DNA of 64,000 nt from Dehalococcoidia bacterium (GCA_025054935.1 JANWZD010000015.1:1-64000); one strand, 5' to 3'. Shown: positions 1 to 8,865, counted from the stretch's first letter. Numbers and translations are program-made. Notes: generated by a model from the sequence alone, not told the origin.

Positions 1-235
1 CGAACGAGCCGGTGGGCGGCCCGACGGAGGTGAAGTTGCCCCCGAGATAGATCGCATTGCCGGCGCGGGCAACGGCATTTACGATGCCGTCGGTCACCAA
101 CGTGGTGAGGGGGGCGTCGGAAGGGGGGGGAGAGAGCGGGGAGCGGGCGGCCGTCGAGGGCGGGAAGAGGGCGAGGACGAGACCGGCGATGAGGAGCAGC
201 AGGAGCGCGGCGGCAGAGCGCGTTCGGGTCGGCAT
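1..235 (-). CDS. Secreted propeller-repeat protein, N-terminal fragment cut by the window edge
   Basis: The frame is open from an ATG at 235 to the window edge, giving 78 residues. The start follows an AGGAGAAGAG-type ribosome site. Residues 1-30 form a signal peptide: a Thr/Arg-rich start, a Leu/Ala-rich core and an Ala-Ala-Arg exit. After a short Pro/Ser linker comes a segment ending AIYLGGNFTSVGPPTGSF. This resembles the blade motif of delta-60/Kelch-like repeats in secreted bacterial proteins. The rest lies outside the window, so length and function are unknown. The protein is probably exported and folds at least partly as a beta-propeller. Reading frame and signal peptide are seen; the repeat assignment rests on one blade. 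Confidence 0.6.
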   Translation of the reverse strand, partial: MPTRTRSAAALLLLLIAGLVLALFPPSTAARSPLSPPPSDAPLTTLVTDGIVNAVARAGNAIYLGGNFTSVGPPTGSF

Positions 236-340
236 CTGCTCTTCTCCTGTTGGGCGGTGAGGGAGTGGTGGTTTATGGTGGTTTGCTGAGGGAACAGGAT
301 ACTGACTGGCGGCGGGCAGTGTCAAGGGAGCGGTGGGGTG

Positions 341-1120
341 CTAGGCGCCCTGATAGCGGGGCGGGCGGCGCTCGAGGAAGGCGGTCATGCCCTCGAGGCG
401 GTCGGCGGTGGCGAAGAGGCGCACTTCGGCCTCCAGTTCGGCCATCAGGCCCCGGGGGAGGTCGGCGTCCTGAGTGGTCTCGAGCACGTCCTTGGCCGCG
501 CGGACGGCGAGGGGGCCGTTGCGGAGAATGGCGTCGGCCGCAGCGCGGGCGGCCGGCATGAGTTCGGCGGCCGAGACAACTTGGTTGACCAGCCCAATCC
601 GGTAGGCCTCGGCAGCGTCAATCTGCTGGCCGGTGTAGATCAGCTGCTTGGCGAGGCCGATGCCCACAATCCGGGGCAGGCGCTGCGTGCCGCCCCACGC
701 CGGGATAATGCCGAGGGTGACTTCGGGCAGGCCGAGCTTGGCGCGGTCGGCAGCAATCCGCAGGTCGCACGCCAGCGCCACTTCGCAGCCGCCGCCGAGC
801 GCATAGCCGTTGATCGCGCCGATCACCACCTGCGGTGCGCTCTCAATGCGGTTGCAGACGCGCTGTCCCAGCTGCATGAACCGCCGCGCGTCATCGGCGG
901 TCATCGCGGCCATCGCCGCAATATCTGCGCCCGCAATAAACGCGCGGTCGCCCGCGCCCGTCACGATAATCACGCGGCAGCCGTCGTCGGCGGCAAGTTC
1001 GGCAAATGTGGCTGCCATCGCCTCGAGCGCCGCTTCGTTGAGGGCGTTCAGCGCCTGAGGACGGTTAATCGTCACGATTGCGAGAGGTCCTTCACGGCTG
1101 GTCAGAACGAGGTCGCTCAT
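341..1120 (-). CDS. Enoyl-CoA hydratase/isomerase (crotonase) family protein
   Basis: This 259-residue protein has the normal crotonase length. It contains the oxyanion-hole segment RAFIAGADIAAM, the ALGGGCEVALACD segment with the first catalytic-type Glu, and LPEVTLGIIPAWGGTQRL with the second. Both hydratase Glu positions are therefore kept, which favours enoyl-CoA hydratase activity (hydration of 2-enoyl-CoA in fatty or amino acid breakdown) over isomerase-only relatives. I chose the ATG at 1120 because GGAGGAG lies just upstream; an in-frame start at 1201 would add 27 low-complexity residues. It stands alone, with no other beta-oxidation gene adjacent, so the substrate cannot be told. Location is cytoplasmic. 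Confidence 0.9.
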   Translation of the reverse strand: MSDLVLTSREGPLAIVTINRPQALNALNEAALEAMAATFAELAADDGCRVIIVTGAGDRAFIAGADIAAMAAMTADDARRFMQLGQRVCNRIESAPQVVIGAINGYALGGGCEVALACDLRIAADRAKLGLPEVTLGIIPAWGGTQRLPRIVGIGLAKQLIYTGQQIDAAEAYRIGLVNQVVSAAELMPAARAAADAILRNGPLAVRAAKDVLETTQDADLPRGLMAELEAEVRLFATADRLEGMTAFLERRPPRYQGA

Positions 1121-1201
1121 TGCTCCTCCGGTCAGTGTCGGCCGGCATTGTACTGTCTTGGCGGCAGGCGGGTGCCGCGCTGCTCCGTTCGCGCTTGCCA
1201 T

Positions 1202-1835
1202 CGCAGGGTACCCCGCCTGCCGAGGCGGTCCTCGGCGGAGCGCGCTTTAAAAAGGAGGGTGCCCCCTCCGCCTGCTCGCCGAGCGGCAGCAGCGCGGTCG
1301 GGAGCCCCGCGCGCTGTGCCTGACCCGAGAGCTGGGGAGCGCGTCGCCATCCGTGACGGCCGATTGCGGGGCGGAGCGTCATGCCGCTTCCCCTCGCGAG
1401 TCACCCGACGCCGGCAGGCGCAAAGGGGTCTTGCCGACGTCCGCGGGCGGCGGCCCTGCTGAGCGGCGAAGAGCGCTCGTGCGCGCTCTTGTCGCGCTGG
1501 CCGGTCGGCGCTGTCTCGTTCGCCGGCACGCTGCACGCCTGCGCCGAACGGCGTGTTCCGGCGCGCGCTGCCAGCGGAGCGTGGTCAGGCGGCGCGGCCC
1601 CGCCCTCGCTGCACGCCCGGCTGGCGGCCCGAGGCGAGCGGGAGCGCAACCTCGCCGCAGCTCGTTCGTCTCAAAAAACGGCTCTCTGCTCAAACGCCGG
1701 CGATGCTGGGCCGAAAGGACAGGAAGTCCCCGGCGCGGGCGGCGCCATGATCGGTCCCGCGCTCCGCAAGTCGGGGATGAGTGATCTCGTGCCAGCTTGT
1801 CTGGTGTGATAGGATGTCCAAGCGAGGAGGCAACG
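1202..1835. other. GC-rich intergenic stretch without a recognisable gene
   Basis: About 630 bases between the crotonase and the secreted protein at 1836. Several frames are open on both strands, but none gives a protein with domain character or a ribosome site, and their products are Arg/Ala/Pro-rich as expected of random GC-rich sequence. A short hairpin lies at 1219-1236 (7-bp arms GCCGAGG/CCTCGGC, loop CGGT), and a terminator-like hairpin facing the minus strand lies at 1246-1269. Confidence 0.5.
1246..1269 (-). terminator. Orphan intrinsic-terminator-like hairpin
   Basis: Read on the minus strand, GGAGGG and CCCTCC pair around the loop GGCA and are followed at once by TTTTTAAA. This is a compact Rho-independent terminator shape. 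No protein gene on the minus strand ends upstream of it within 1.8 kb, so it may end an unannotated small RNA or be a chance structure. Confidence 0.4.
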
Positions 1836-3065
1836 ATGGTCCTTCGTCTTGGTGCAGTCGCAGCGTTGCTTGTTGCGGTAGCGGCGGTTGCCTTTGGCAC
1901 AACGGCCGGCAGCCCCGCCTACGCGCAGCAGATGGCGGAAGACTTTCCGATCCCTGGCGGCCACTTCTATACCCAGACGCGCGGCGCCTACCCGCCGGGC
2001 TATGGCTTTGCCGTCGTCGATGACGGAATACAGTTCTTCACCACCCTTCGCCAGCTTGGAGGCCCTGCGGCGGCAGGCTACCCGATCTCGCAGCGTTTCC
2101 TCATCGGCGGGCGGCCCGCGCAGGCGTTCCAGCGCGTGATCCTCGTTTGGGATCCGGCGGCGGGTCAAGCAAGCGTGCTGCAGACCGGGCCAAACCTGCA
2201 CCTGATCCCCTCGGAGGCGCTCGTTCCCGCGCCGTGGCGCGGTCTCCAGCCCGGTCCGTTCGGGCAGACGCCGAGCTTCCTCCCCGGCTTCGCCCAGCCG
2301 CCCGCAGCTGGCCAGCCGCCGCTCCAAGCGCTGCCCTTTGGGCTGCCGATTGGACAGCCGTTTGGCGATGCGCCGACCCCGCCCTCGTGGTGGTATCCGT
2401 TCTGGTTCTGGTTCCCGTTCTATGCCCCCTATGCGCCCGGCGTGCCGGTTTGCGACCCGGCGCTGTTTCCCTTGGGCTGTCCGCCTCTGCCGTTCACGCC
2501 GCCGCCTCCGCCGCCGACCCCCACGCCGGTGCCCGGACCGCCGGCGTGCAGCGCCGAAAACACGGAGATCTATTTCGACCCGCCGCGGCCTGCGGTTGGG
2601 CAGCGCACCTTGATCCGGGTCACCTCGGCCTATGGCTGGGAGTACGTCGGGCTCACCGGTCCGTGGAACCCCCGCTACGAAGGGCTCAGCCCGGGCGGGC
2701 TGAACTGGGTGTGGACATGGTCGGTGACGCCGCTCAGCCCCGGCTTCTTCCAATATACCTTCACGATCAACGACGGGACCGGCTGCGTGACGGGCGACTT
2801 CAGCATCCCCGCGACCCCGCCGCCGACGCCAACGCCGACCTCCGCCTCGGCGGCGCAGCAGCGGCAGCCGGCGCAAAGCACCGCCACCCCAACCCAGCCG
2901 CCGGCGACCGCGACCCCGACGTCTCCCCCGCCCACGGCGACGCCGACGCAGGCGCCTCCCACCCCGACGCCGACTTCCCCGCCCCCAACGGCGACCCCCA
3001 CGTCGGTGCCGCCCACGGCAACCCCGACCGCTCCTCCGACGCCCACGGCAACGCCGTCCACCTAA
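1836..3065 (+). CDS. Secreted protein with Pro/Thr-rich C-terminal tail, unknown function
   Basis: The protein has 409 residues. The ATG at 1836 is preceded by GAGGAGG; the frame is open further upstream, but that part would precede the signal peptide. Residues 1-30 form a signal peptide ending Ala-Tyr-Ala. Residues ~35-150 form a domain with GYPISQRF and FQRVILVW motifs that I have seen only as hypothetical secreted modules. Residues ~150-245 are Pro-rich and hydrophobic. A compact all-beta segment (~255-330) carries two Cys. The last ~80 residues are a repeated Pro/Thr linker of the kind common at the C-termini of Chloroflexota surface proteins, probably extended and possibly O-glycosylated. 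No catalytic motif is visible. A strong terminator follows. Confidence 0.75.
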   Translation: MVLRLGAVAALLVAVAAVAFGTTAGSPAYAQQMAEDFPIPGGHFYTQTRGAYPPGYGFAVVDDGIQFFTTLRQLGGPAAAGYPISQRFLIGGRPAQAFQRVILVWDPAAGQASVLQTGPNLHLIPSEALVPAPWRGLQPGPFGQTPSFLPGFAQPPAAGQPPLQALPFGLPIGQPFGDAPTPPSWWYPFWFWFPFYAPYAPGVPVCDPALFPLGCPPLPFTPPPPPPTPTPVPGPPACSAENTEIYFDPPRPAVGQRTLIRVTSAYGWEYVGLTGPWNPRYEGLSPGGLNWVWTWSVTPLSPGFFQYTFTINDGTGCVTGDFSIPATPPPTPTPTSASAAQQRQPAQSTATPTQPPATATPTSPPPTATPTQAPPTPTPTSPPPTATPTSVPPTATPTAPPTPTATPST

Positions 3066-3087
3066 GCGTTTGCGCTGTCAAGAAACG

Positions 3088-3125
3088 GCTGCCCAGCCCC
3101 GCGCGGAGCTGGGCAGCTGCTTTTT
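3088..3125 (+). terminator. Rho-independent terminator
   Basis: Perfect 10-bp arms GCTGCCCAGC and GCTGGGCAGC flank a 10-nt loop and are followed by TGCTTTTT. It ends the transcript of the secreted protein 23 bases upstream and lies between two convergent genes. Confidence 0.85.
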
Positions 3126-3150
3126 CCGCTTCCTCTGGGAGCGCCGCTGC

Positions 3151-3864
3151 TTACACTTGGGCAAAGAGCGCGTCGTAGTCGGTTGTCGGCGGACCCTCAA
3201 CCGAAATCAGTTCAAAGGTCTTATTGCGCGCCGCCGGCGAGCGCAGCGCAGCGATGCAGACATCGGCGAGCTGCTCGCGGGAAACCGCGCCCTGGAGCGT
3301 ATCGCCAGTGCCGACAACGAGGGTCCGCGGCGGGTGAGGGGGCACTTCAAGGTGGCCCGGCCGGACAATGGTGTAATCGAGCCCGCTCGCGCGCAGGTAA
3401 TCTTCGCTCTTCAGCTTCCATTCGAGGATCCGGCCGTTGCCGATCATATTGAGCATGTTGTCGGGCTTGGTTATGCCGAGGGAGGAGATAAGGACGACCT
3501 TCTTCACCCCTGCTTCCTTCGCTGCGTCGATCAGGTTCACCTGCCCATGGTAATCGACCTTCTCCGGGGTGCCGTCCTCGGGATAGTACATATCCATCGG
3601 CCCTCGCCCTCCTTCTCTCATCCGGGGCTGGGCGCTGGTCGCGATGATCAGGGCCGTCACGCCCTCAAGAGCCTGACGCACCGCTTGGCGGTCGCAGATA
3701 TCCGCAACGGCGACCTCGACCCCGCTCGGCAGACTGGCGGCCTTTTCCCGCGAGCGCACGATCGCTCGCACCGGCGTGCCCATCGCCGCGAGCTTCTCGA
3801 CGCACAGCTTGCCCGTTCGTCCCGTCGCGCCGGCGACGGCCACAAGTCCCAGCTCTTCGCTCAT
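3151..3864 (-). CDS. NAD(P)-binding SDR-type protein (NmrA/atypical SDR)
   Basis: The protein has 237 residues. An N-terminal Rossmann motif, VAVAGATGRTGKL (~8-20), has the GxxGxxG pattern of atypical SDRs. It is followed by AIVRSREKA (nucleotide phosphate recognition, suggesting NADP) and VVLISSLGITKP (~125-136). The segment YTIVRPGHLE (~180) is the usual atypical-SDR substrate-pocket motif. The full catalytic Tyr-x3-Lys is not obvious, so it may act as a reductase, a flavin reductase or an NAD(P)-sensing protein. I chose the ATG at 3864, with AGGAG upstream; a much longer frame reaching 5562 is an artefact overlapping the kinase-like gene. It is divergent from that gene, and no partner points to a pathway. 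Confidence 0.8.
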   Translation of the reverse strand: MSEELGLVAVAGATGRTGKLCVEKLAAMGTPVRAIVRSREKAASLPSGVEVAVADICDRQAVRQALEGVTALIIATSAQPRMREGGRGPMDMYYPEDGTPEKVDYHGQVNLIDAAKEAGVKKVVLISSLGITKPDNMLNMIGNGRILEWKLKSEDYLRASGLDYTIVRPGHLEVPPHPPRTLVVGTGDTLQGAVSREQLADVCIAALRSPAARNKTFELISVEGPPTTDYDALFAQV

Positions 3865-4023
3865 CTCCTCGCTCCTGCTCGTGACGGTAGTGATCGGCGA
3901 CATGATACGGCATCGTGCCGCCTCGTCAGCGGGGAGCGCGGTGGACGAGACGGTCGCGCCGGGGTACCCTGAGAAAAGCAAAGGGCAAGACGCCTGCAGC
4001 GGCGTTTTGGCAGAGGAAGGTCC

Positions 4024-6228
4024 ATGCCAGTTCCCGGCACCCGGCGGGGGCCCTACCAGCTTGGAGAGAGTATTGCCAGCACTGGCCTCGGCGTGCTCTA
4101 TGCGGCGACGGATGAGACAACCGGCCGCCCCGTTGTGGTCAAAGTGCTGCACCGCTATTTCGCCCGCGACCCGGCGCTGATCCGGCGCCTGTTCTCCGTG
4201 CTCGAAGCTGTGCGCGCCTTGCCGCCGCATCCTCACCTGCTGCCGCCGCTCGAGTGGGGCGAGAGCCCCGAAGGCGTGTGGATCGCCGCGCCGCGAGCCG
4301 CCGGGCACAGCCTCGAGCGCCTTGCGCCGCCGCTGCCGCCCGACCTCGTGCTGCTGCTGGTCGATGGCGTTGCGGCTGCCCTCGCCCACGCGCACGCTGC
4401 CGGGATCGCGCACGGCAATCTGAAGCCGACGAACGTCTTCTACGACCCTGCCAGCGGCCAGCTGGAGGTCGGAGATTTTGGTCTCGGCATTCTCGGGCAG
4501 GGCGCCGATCCCGTTTCCCGCGCCACCCTGCTCACCCCGCATCCGGCCTACACGGCACCCGAATGCCTCGAGGGGGCGCCGCCGAGTCCGGCGAGCGACA
4601 CCTTCAGCCTCGCGGCGCTCGCGTGGTGGCTGCGGACTGGCGCGCCGCCGTTTGTCGCTTCCTCGCCGGCAGCAACGCGCGCGCTTGTGCTCGCCAACCG
4701 CAAGCGGCTCCATCCCGACCGCTCGCTCGCCATCCCGCCCGCCGTTGTTCAGCTCGTCGGACGCGCGCTTGAGCCTGTTCCCACGCTCCGCCCGCCGGAC
4801 CCGGCGGCGTTTGCGGCGGCGCTGCGCGAGGCAGAGCGCGCGCCGCTTGGACCATCGGCCGAGGGCGAACGGCTCAGTCGAGACGATCTCCCCGCCGTCG
4901 ACACGGCGGCGCTCTATTGGAGCAGCACGGTCGACCGCGAGCGCTGGTTTACCGGCCGGCGCTGGCGGATCACCTGGCGCGGCTGGCTGCTCCGCCTCGG
5001 CCTCCTCGCTGCGCTCATCGCGCTCGCCATTGGCCTTGGGATCTATTTCCAGCAGCCGCCAATCCCTCCGCCTCCCACCAGCGCCCTTGCTGCAGCGGCG
5101 GTGCCGGGCCGGTGGGAGCTCCCGCGATACGACCTCCAGAACCGCGCCTTCGTTCCCGCGCCGACGCGGACGATCGGTCCGAACGTTCGCTGGACCTTCC
5201 CGACGGCGGGAGAGTTTCGGGCGGCGCCGGCGAGCGATGGGACAACCGTCTATGCTGCGACCGGCGACAATCGGGTGGTCGCGCTCGATGCCGAAACCGG
5301 CCAGCTCCGCTGGCAGGTCCCGACGACGGGACCAGTCGACTACACCCCGCTCATCGCCGGCGATAGGGTCTACGTTGGGCTGCGCGACAAGCGGCTGCTT
5401 GCGCTCGATGCGGCGACCGGCCAGGTCCGGTGGGAGATCATGACCGGCAACCCCGTCTCTTACCCGGGCGCAGTCGCCGACGGCGTTCTCTACCAAGCCG
5501 CAACAGACGAGGTGCTCTTTGCGCTCGACGCCGCCACCGGCGCGACGCTCTGGACCGCGCATGCTGGCGCGCCGATCGTCGGCACGCCGGCAGTGCTGGA
5601 TGACCTCGTCGTCATTCTCAACGATGATGGCTGGGTGCAGGTCCTCGACCGCGCGACCGGCGCGCGGCGGTTCGACTTTCTCCTCGTCGGCAGCGCCAGT
5701 TCGACGCCGGTCGCCTCCGACGACACGGCGTATGTCGCGATTGGCGGGTTCGCCCGGCGCACCGCCCGGCTCGCAGCGGTGGACATCCGCCAGCGCGCCT
5801 GGCCGTTCGAGCGCGAACTGTATTTTGTGCAGGGCGTCCTCTGGCTGTGGGGCATTCTGCCGCCGCCGCCGCCGCCGCGCGGCTCGCGTTGGTCAGCGCC
5901 GCTTCCCCATTTCCGGACGACGTCGCCGGCGCTTGCTGAGGGGCGGCTGTTTGTCGGCTCCGGCGACCGCGCGCTCGCTCTCGACCAGGCGACGGGGGCC
6001 AAGCTTTGGGAGCGGGCGCTGCCGGCAGCGGTCACCAGCAGCCCGATTGTCACGGCCGACGCTCTCTACCTCGGGCTCGATGACGGCCAGCTCGTGGCGC
6101 TCGACCCGGCGAGCGGAGAAGAACTGTGGCGGTTCGCGACCCAGGGCGCCATTCTTGCCAATCCGATCTTTGCGGCGGGCAGCCTCTTTGTCGCCTCAAC
6201 GGACGGAACGCTTTACGCGCTGCGCTGA
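4024..6228 (+). CDS. Membrane pseudokinase with C-terminal PQQ-type beta-propeller
   Basis: This 734-residue protein has a Ser/Thr-kinase-like domain (~8-265), one transmembrane helix (~319-342, WLLRLGLLAALIALAIG) and an extracytoplasmic PQQ/WD40-like propeller (~365-734). The propeller has at least five blades of the type VVALDAETGQLRW. The kinase lobe keeps the ATP-binding Lys (VVVKVL) and DFG (GDFGLGILG), but the catalytic loop reads HGNLKPTN where active kinases have HRDLKPEN. The catalytic Asp is replaced by Asn and the preceding Arg by Gly. The Gly-rich loop is also weak (IASTGLGVLY). Known relatives such as AfsK-like kinases have the same layout with an intact HRD. I infer a sensor that binds a ligand outside and signals through a catalytically dead or very slow kinase fold. 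The start is supported by GAGGAAGG. Confidence 0.85.
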   Translation: MPVPGTRRGPYQLGESIASTGLGVLYAATDETTGRPVVVKVLHRYFARDPALIRRLFSVLEAVRALPPHPHLLPPLEWGESPEGVWIAAPRAAGHSLERLAPPLPPDLVLLLVDGVAAALAHAHAAGIAHGNLKPTNVFYDPASGQLEVGDFGLGILGQGADPVSRATLLTPHPAYTAPECLEGAPPSPASDTFSLAALAWWLRTGAPPFVASSPAATRALVLANRKRLHPDRSLAIPPAVVQLVGRALEPVPTLRPPDPAAFAAALREAERAPLGPSAEGERLSRDDLPAVDTAALYWSSTVDRERWFTGRRWRITWRGWLLRLGLLAALIALAIGLGIYFQQPPIPPPPTSALAAAAVPGRWELPRYDLQNRAFVPAPTRTIGPNVRWTFPTAGEFRAAPASDGTTVYAATGDNRVVALDAETGQLRWQVPTTGPVDYTPLIAGDRVYVGLRDKRLLALDAATGQVRWEIMTGNPVSYPGAVADGVLYQAATDEVLFALDAATGATLWTAHAGAPIVGTPAVLDDLVVILNDDGWVQVLDRATGARRFDFLLVGSASSTPVASDDTAYVAIGGFARRTARLAAVDIRQRAWPFERELYFVQGVLWLWGILPPPPPPRGSRWSAPLPHFRTTSPALAEGRLFVGSGDRALALDQATGAKLWERALPAAVTSSPIVTADALYLGLDDGQLVALDPASGEELWRFATQGAILANPIFAAGSLFVASTDGTLYALR

Positions 6229-7385
6229 CCAGCTGCGGCGCAGCGCTGACGAAGCAGGGGAATGGTGTGCGGCGTCACCGTGCCGGCCGCGATCTCGCCG
6301 CGCAGCCGTGCCTGCGCATAGCGCACGAGCACGGTCGCCAGCGCGACCGCCGGTCCGGCGAGGATCGCGCCCGCCAGCCCAGCGATCTGGCTCCCGACTG
6401 CGAGGGCGAGGATCAAAATTGCCGGGTTCAGTTCGAGGGCGTCGCCCATGATCTTGGGCACAAGCAGCGTGTTTTCGAGCTGCTGGATGAGGACATAGGC
6501 GAGTACCGTCCACAGGATCGCCGATGGCCCGTCGACGACGCTGATCGCGACGCCGACCGCCCCGCCGAGGATCGGTCCAATGACTGGGATCACTTCTGTC
6601 AGCCCGGCGACTACCCCCAGCAGCAGCGCGTAGCGCCCGACGGTGGGCGAAACGGTCATGCCGAGGATGACGGCAGCGACGAGCACCGCGACGCCGACCG
6701 AGACCATCAGGAACAGCTGGCCGCGCAGGTAGCCGCCGAGCACGCGGTCGGCGATGACCATCACGTCTCGCACCGTCGGCTGCCATGCCTCGGGGAACAC
6801 GCCGAGCGTCTGCCGGCCGAGCTCCTGCTGGTCGCGCAGGAGGTAGAACACCCAGAACGGCACGAGGATCAAGCCGAAAATGAACCCGATCGTGCGGGTG
6901 GTGGTGGCGAGGAGGTTCATGCCGACGCCTTGAGCAAGCGAAAGCGCCGTCGCCGCCAGGCCTGCCAGCCAGCTGTTGATTTCCTCGCGCAGTTCCGGGT
7001 TTAAGTCGAGTGCGAGATACCACGCCTCGATGCCGCTGTAGAGTGACTGCACCCGCGCAATGTAGCCCGGCGCGCTGGCGATCAGCTGGCGGACCTGGGC
7101 GAGCAGCGGCGGCAGGAGAAGCCAGATGAGCCCAACGATGACCGCTCCGATCAGCAGATAGATCAGCGCGATCGCAGCGGCGCGCGGCGCTCGTCGGCCG
7201 GCGATTGTCCGACGTTCGATGGCGCGCACCGCCGGCGCGATTGCGTAGGCGATGACCAGGCCGAGCGCAAACGGCGCCAAGGCGTCGCGCGCCACCCAGA
7301 AAAGCGCCGCGATGGCTCCGAGCACGCCGAGCGGCAGGAGGATATCGGCGACGAAGCGCCCGTCAAGGCGCGGACGCGGCTCCAT
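6213..7385 (-). CDS. AI-2E family permease (PerM-like membrane protein)
   Basis: The protein has 390 residues and about eight hydrophobic helices. Family features include FALGLVIAYAIAPAVR in the first helix pair, the long central amphipathic region (~110-190) and the C-terminal GPILGGAVGVAIS and NTLLVPKIMG segments. The NTLLVPKIMG motif is highly typical of AI-2E/PerM proteins. Members have been linked to AI-2 export or Na+/H+ antiport; the substrate here is unknown. The ATG at 7385 is preferred: a TATACT box ends 9 nt upstream and there is no clear ribosome site, which fits leaderless translation. The 3' end overlaps the convergent propeller gene by 16 bases. Confidence 0.85.
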   Translation of the reverse strand: MEPRPRLDGRFVADILLPLGVLGAIAALFWVARDALAPFALGLVIAYAIAPAVRAIERRTIAGRRAPRAAAIALIYLLIGAVIVGLIWLLLPPLLAQVRQLIASAPGYIARVQSLYSGIEAWYLALDLNPELREEINSWLAGLAATALSLAQGVGMNLLATTTRTIGFIFGLILVPFWVFYLLRDQQELGRQTLGVFPEAWQPTVRDVMVIADRVLGGYLRGQLFLMVSVGVAVLVAAVILGMTVSPTVGRYALLLGVVAGLTEVIPVIGPILGGAVGVAISVVDGPSAILWTVLAYVLIQQLENTLLVPKIMGDALELNPAILILALAVGSQIAGLAGAILAGPAVALATVLVRYAQARLRGEIAAGTVTPHTIPLLRQRCAAAGQRSA

Positions 7386-7394
7386 GTCCGGGCG

Positions 7395-7400
7395 AGTATA
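7395..7400 (-). promoter_or_regulatory. Candidate -10 box for a near-leaderless transcript
   Basis: TATACT on the minus strand ends 9 nt before the AI-2E permease ATG, so transcription would start at about 2 nt from the start codon. No convincing -35 box lies at 16-18 nt spacing. Confidence 0.35.
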
Positions 7401-7449
7401 GGGCGGGGCGTGGTGTTTAATCGCTTCACTTCTCTCGATAAGGAGCGGC

Positions 7450-8853
7450 ATGGCTACTCGCGAGCGGCTGCTCATCATCGGCGGCGATGCTGCTGGGATG
7501 AGCGCAGCTTCCCAAGCAAAGCGTCAACGTCCTGACCTCGAGGTGATCGCCTTCGAGCGGGGATGGCACACCTCTTACTCTGCCTGCGGCATGCCCTACT
7601 TGGTCGGCGGGCTGGTTGAGCGCGCGGATTCTCTCATCGCGCGCACCCCCGACCAGTTTGCCAAGCAGGGGATCGAAGCGCGGCTGCGGCACGAAGTCAT
7701 TGCGCTTGACCTCGCGGCGCGCCGGGTCACGGTTCGCCGGCTCGAGGAAGGCGGGGAGTATGAGGAGTCGTTCGATCATCTCGTCATCGCGACCGGCGCG
7801 CGCCCGATCGCGCCGGACCTTCCCGGCATCAACGCGAGAGGAGTGTATGGCCTCTCCATCCTGATGGATGGTATCCGCCTCCGCGAGGCGGTGGACCGCG
7901 AGCAGCCGGCGCGGGCAGTCGTCGTTGGCGGCGGTTACATCGGTCTAGAAATGGCGGAGGCGCTGGTGCTGCGCGGGATCCCGGTCGCGTTGGTCGAAGC
8001 GGCGGATCAAGTGATGAGCACGCTTGACCCCGAAATGGCAGCCGGCGTGGCCGATGCATTGCGCGCCGCCGGGGTCGAACTGTACCTGAATGAACCGGCA
8101 GTCGCCTTCGAGACGTCGGATGGGCGCGTGCGCGCAGTCGTGACCCCCGCGCGGACTCTCCCCGCCGATCTCGTAGTGCTCGGCATCGGGGTCCGCCCGA
8201 ATGTCGAGCTCGCTCGCGCTGCCGGCGTGGACATTGGCCCCTCAGGGGCGATTGCTGTCACCGACCGGCTCCAGACTAGTCATCCCGGGGTGTGGGCAGC
8301 GGGAGACTGCGTCGAGTCGCGCCACATTGTCTCCAACCGTCCGGTCCATATCGCTCTCGGGACGGTTGCCAACAAACAAGGGCGGATTGCTGGCATCAAC
8401 ATTGGGGGCGGCTACGCGCGCTTTCCCGGGGTTGCCGGCACTGCTATCACCAAGTTTTGCGCCCTCGAAATCGCGCGCACCGGCCTCAGCGAGCGCGAGT
8501 GCCGCGCCTTGGGCATCGACTATGTTGTCGGGCGCGTTGAGGGCACCTCGCGCGCGGGCTACTACCCCGAGGCCGGGACGATCACGCTCAAGGTCCTCGC
8601 CGAACGCGCCACGGGTCGGCTCCTCGGGGCGCAGATCCTCGGCACCGAAAATGCCGCCAAACGGATCGACGTCTTTGTCACCGCGCTGTTTGCCGGGATG
8701 ACCGTCGACGAATTCCAGTATCTCGACCTGAGCTATGCTCCGCCGTTCTCTCCGACCTGGGATACGCCGCTCATCGCTGCGCGCAAGGCGGCCGAAGCGC
8801 TCGCCGCAGGTCAGCATGTCGCCGCACCGTGGCCGACACGCCGCTCCGCGTGA
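7450..8853 (+). CDS. FAD-dependent CoA-disulfide reductase/NADH oxidase family protein
   Basis: The protein has 467 residues. The FAD motif IIGGDAAGMSAA (~9-20) is followed by HTSYSACGMPY with the single redox Cys at residue 46. This SxxxC arrangement is diagnostic of CoA-disulfide reductases and Nox/Npr peroxidases, as opposed to the CxxxxC pair of lipoamide dehydrogenase. A second Rossmann motif, VVVGGGYIGLEMAE (~153), binds NAD(P)H; VWAAGDCVE (~290) completes the FAD site, and a C-terminal dimerisation domain follows (~335-450). The likely reaction is NAD(P)H-driven reduction of CoA disulfide or a related thiol/persulfide in redox defence. The start has ATAAGGAG upstream. It stands alone between the permease and a lipoprotein, and an O2-reducing NADH oxidase role is possible. 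Confidence 0.88.
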   Translation: MATRERLLIIGGDAAGMSAASQAKRQRPDLEVIAFERGWHTSYSACGMPYLVGGLVERADSLIARTPDQFAKQGIEARLRHEVIALDLAARRVTVRRLEEGGEYEESFDHLVIATGARPIAPDLPGINARGVYGLSILMDGIRLREAVDREQPARAVVVGGGYIGLEMAEALVLRGIPVALVEAADQVMSTLDPEMAAGVADALRAAGVELYLNEPAVAFETSDGRVRAVVTPARTLPADLVVLGIGVRPNVELARAAGVDIGPSGAIAVTDRLQTSHPGVWAAGDCVESRHIVSNRPVHIALGTVANKQGRIAGINIGGGYARFPGVAGTAITKFCALEIARTGLSERECRALGIDYVVGRVEGTSRAGYYPEAGTITLKVLAERATGRLLGAQILGTENAAKRIDVFVTALFAGMTVDEFQYLDLSYAPPFSPTWDTPLIAARKAAEALAAGQHVAAPWPTRRSA

Positions 8854-8865
8854 GCGGCGTTCTCT
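8839..8865 (+). terminator. Terminator-like hairpin overlapping the stop codon
   Basis: CGCCGCTC and GAGCGGCG pair around CGCGT and are followed by TTCTCT. The TGA stop of the flavoprotein gene lies in the hairpin. The U-tract is impure, so activity is uncertain. Confidence 0.45.

Noticed and set aside
1379-1900. 173-codon minus-strand frame upstream of the secreted protein
   Set aside because: Composition is random for GC-rich DNA and the frame overlaps the signal peptide of the convincing gene at 1836.
3865-5562. Extension of the SDR frame to 803 residues on the minus strand
   Set aside because: The extension is antisense to the pseudokinase/propeller gene, is Arg-rich and has no domain; the SDR starts at 3864.
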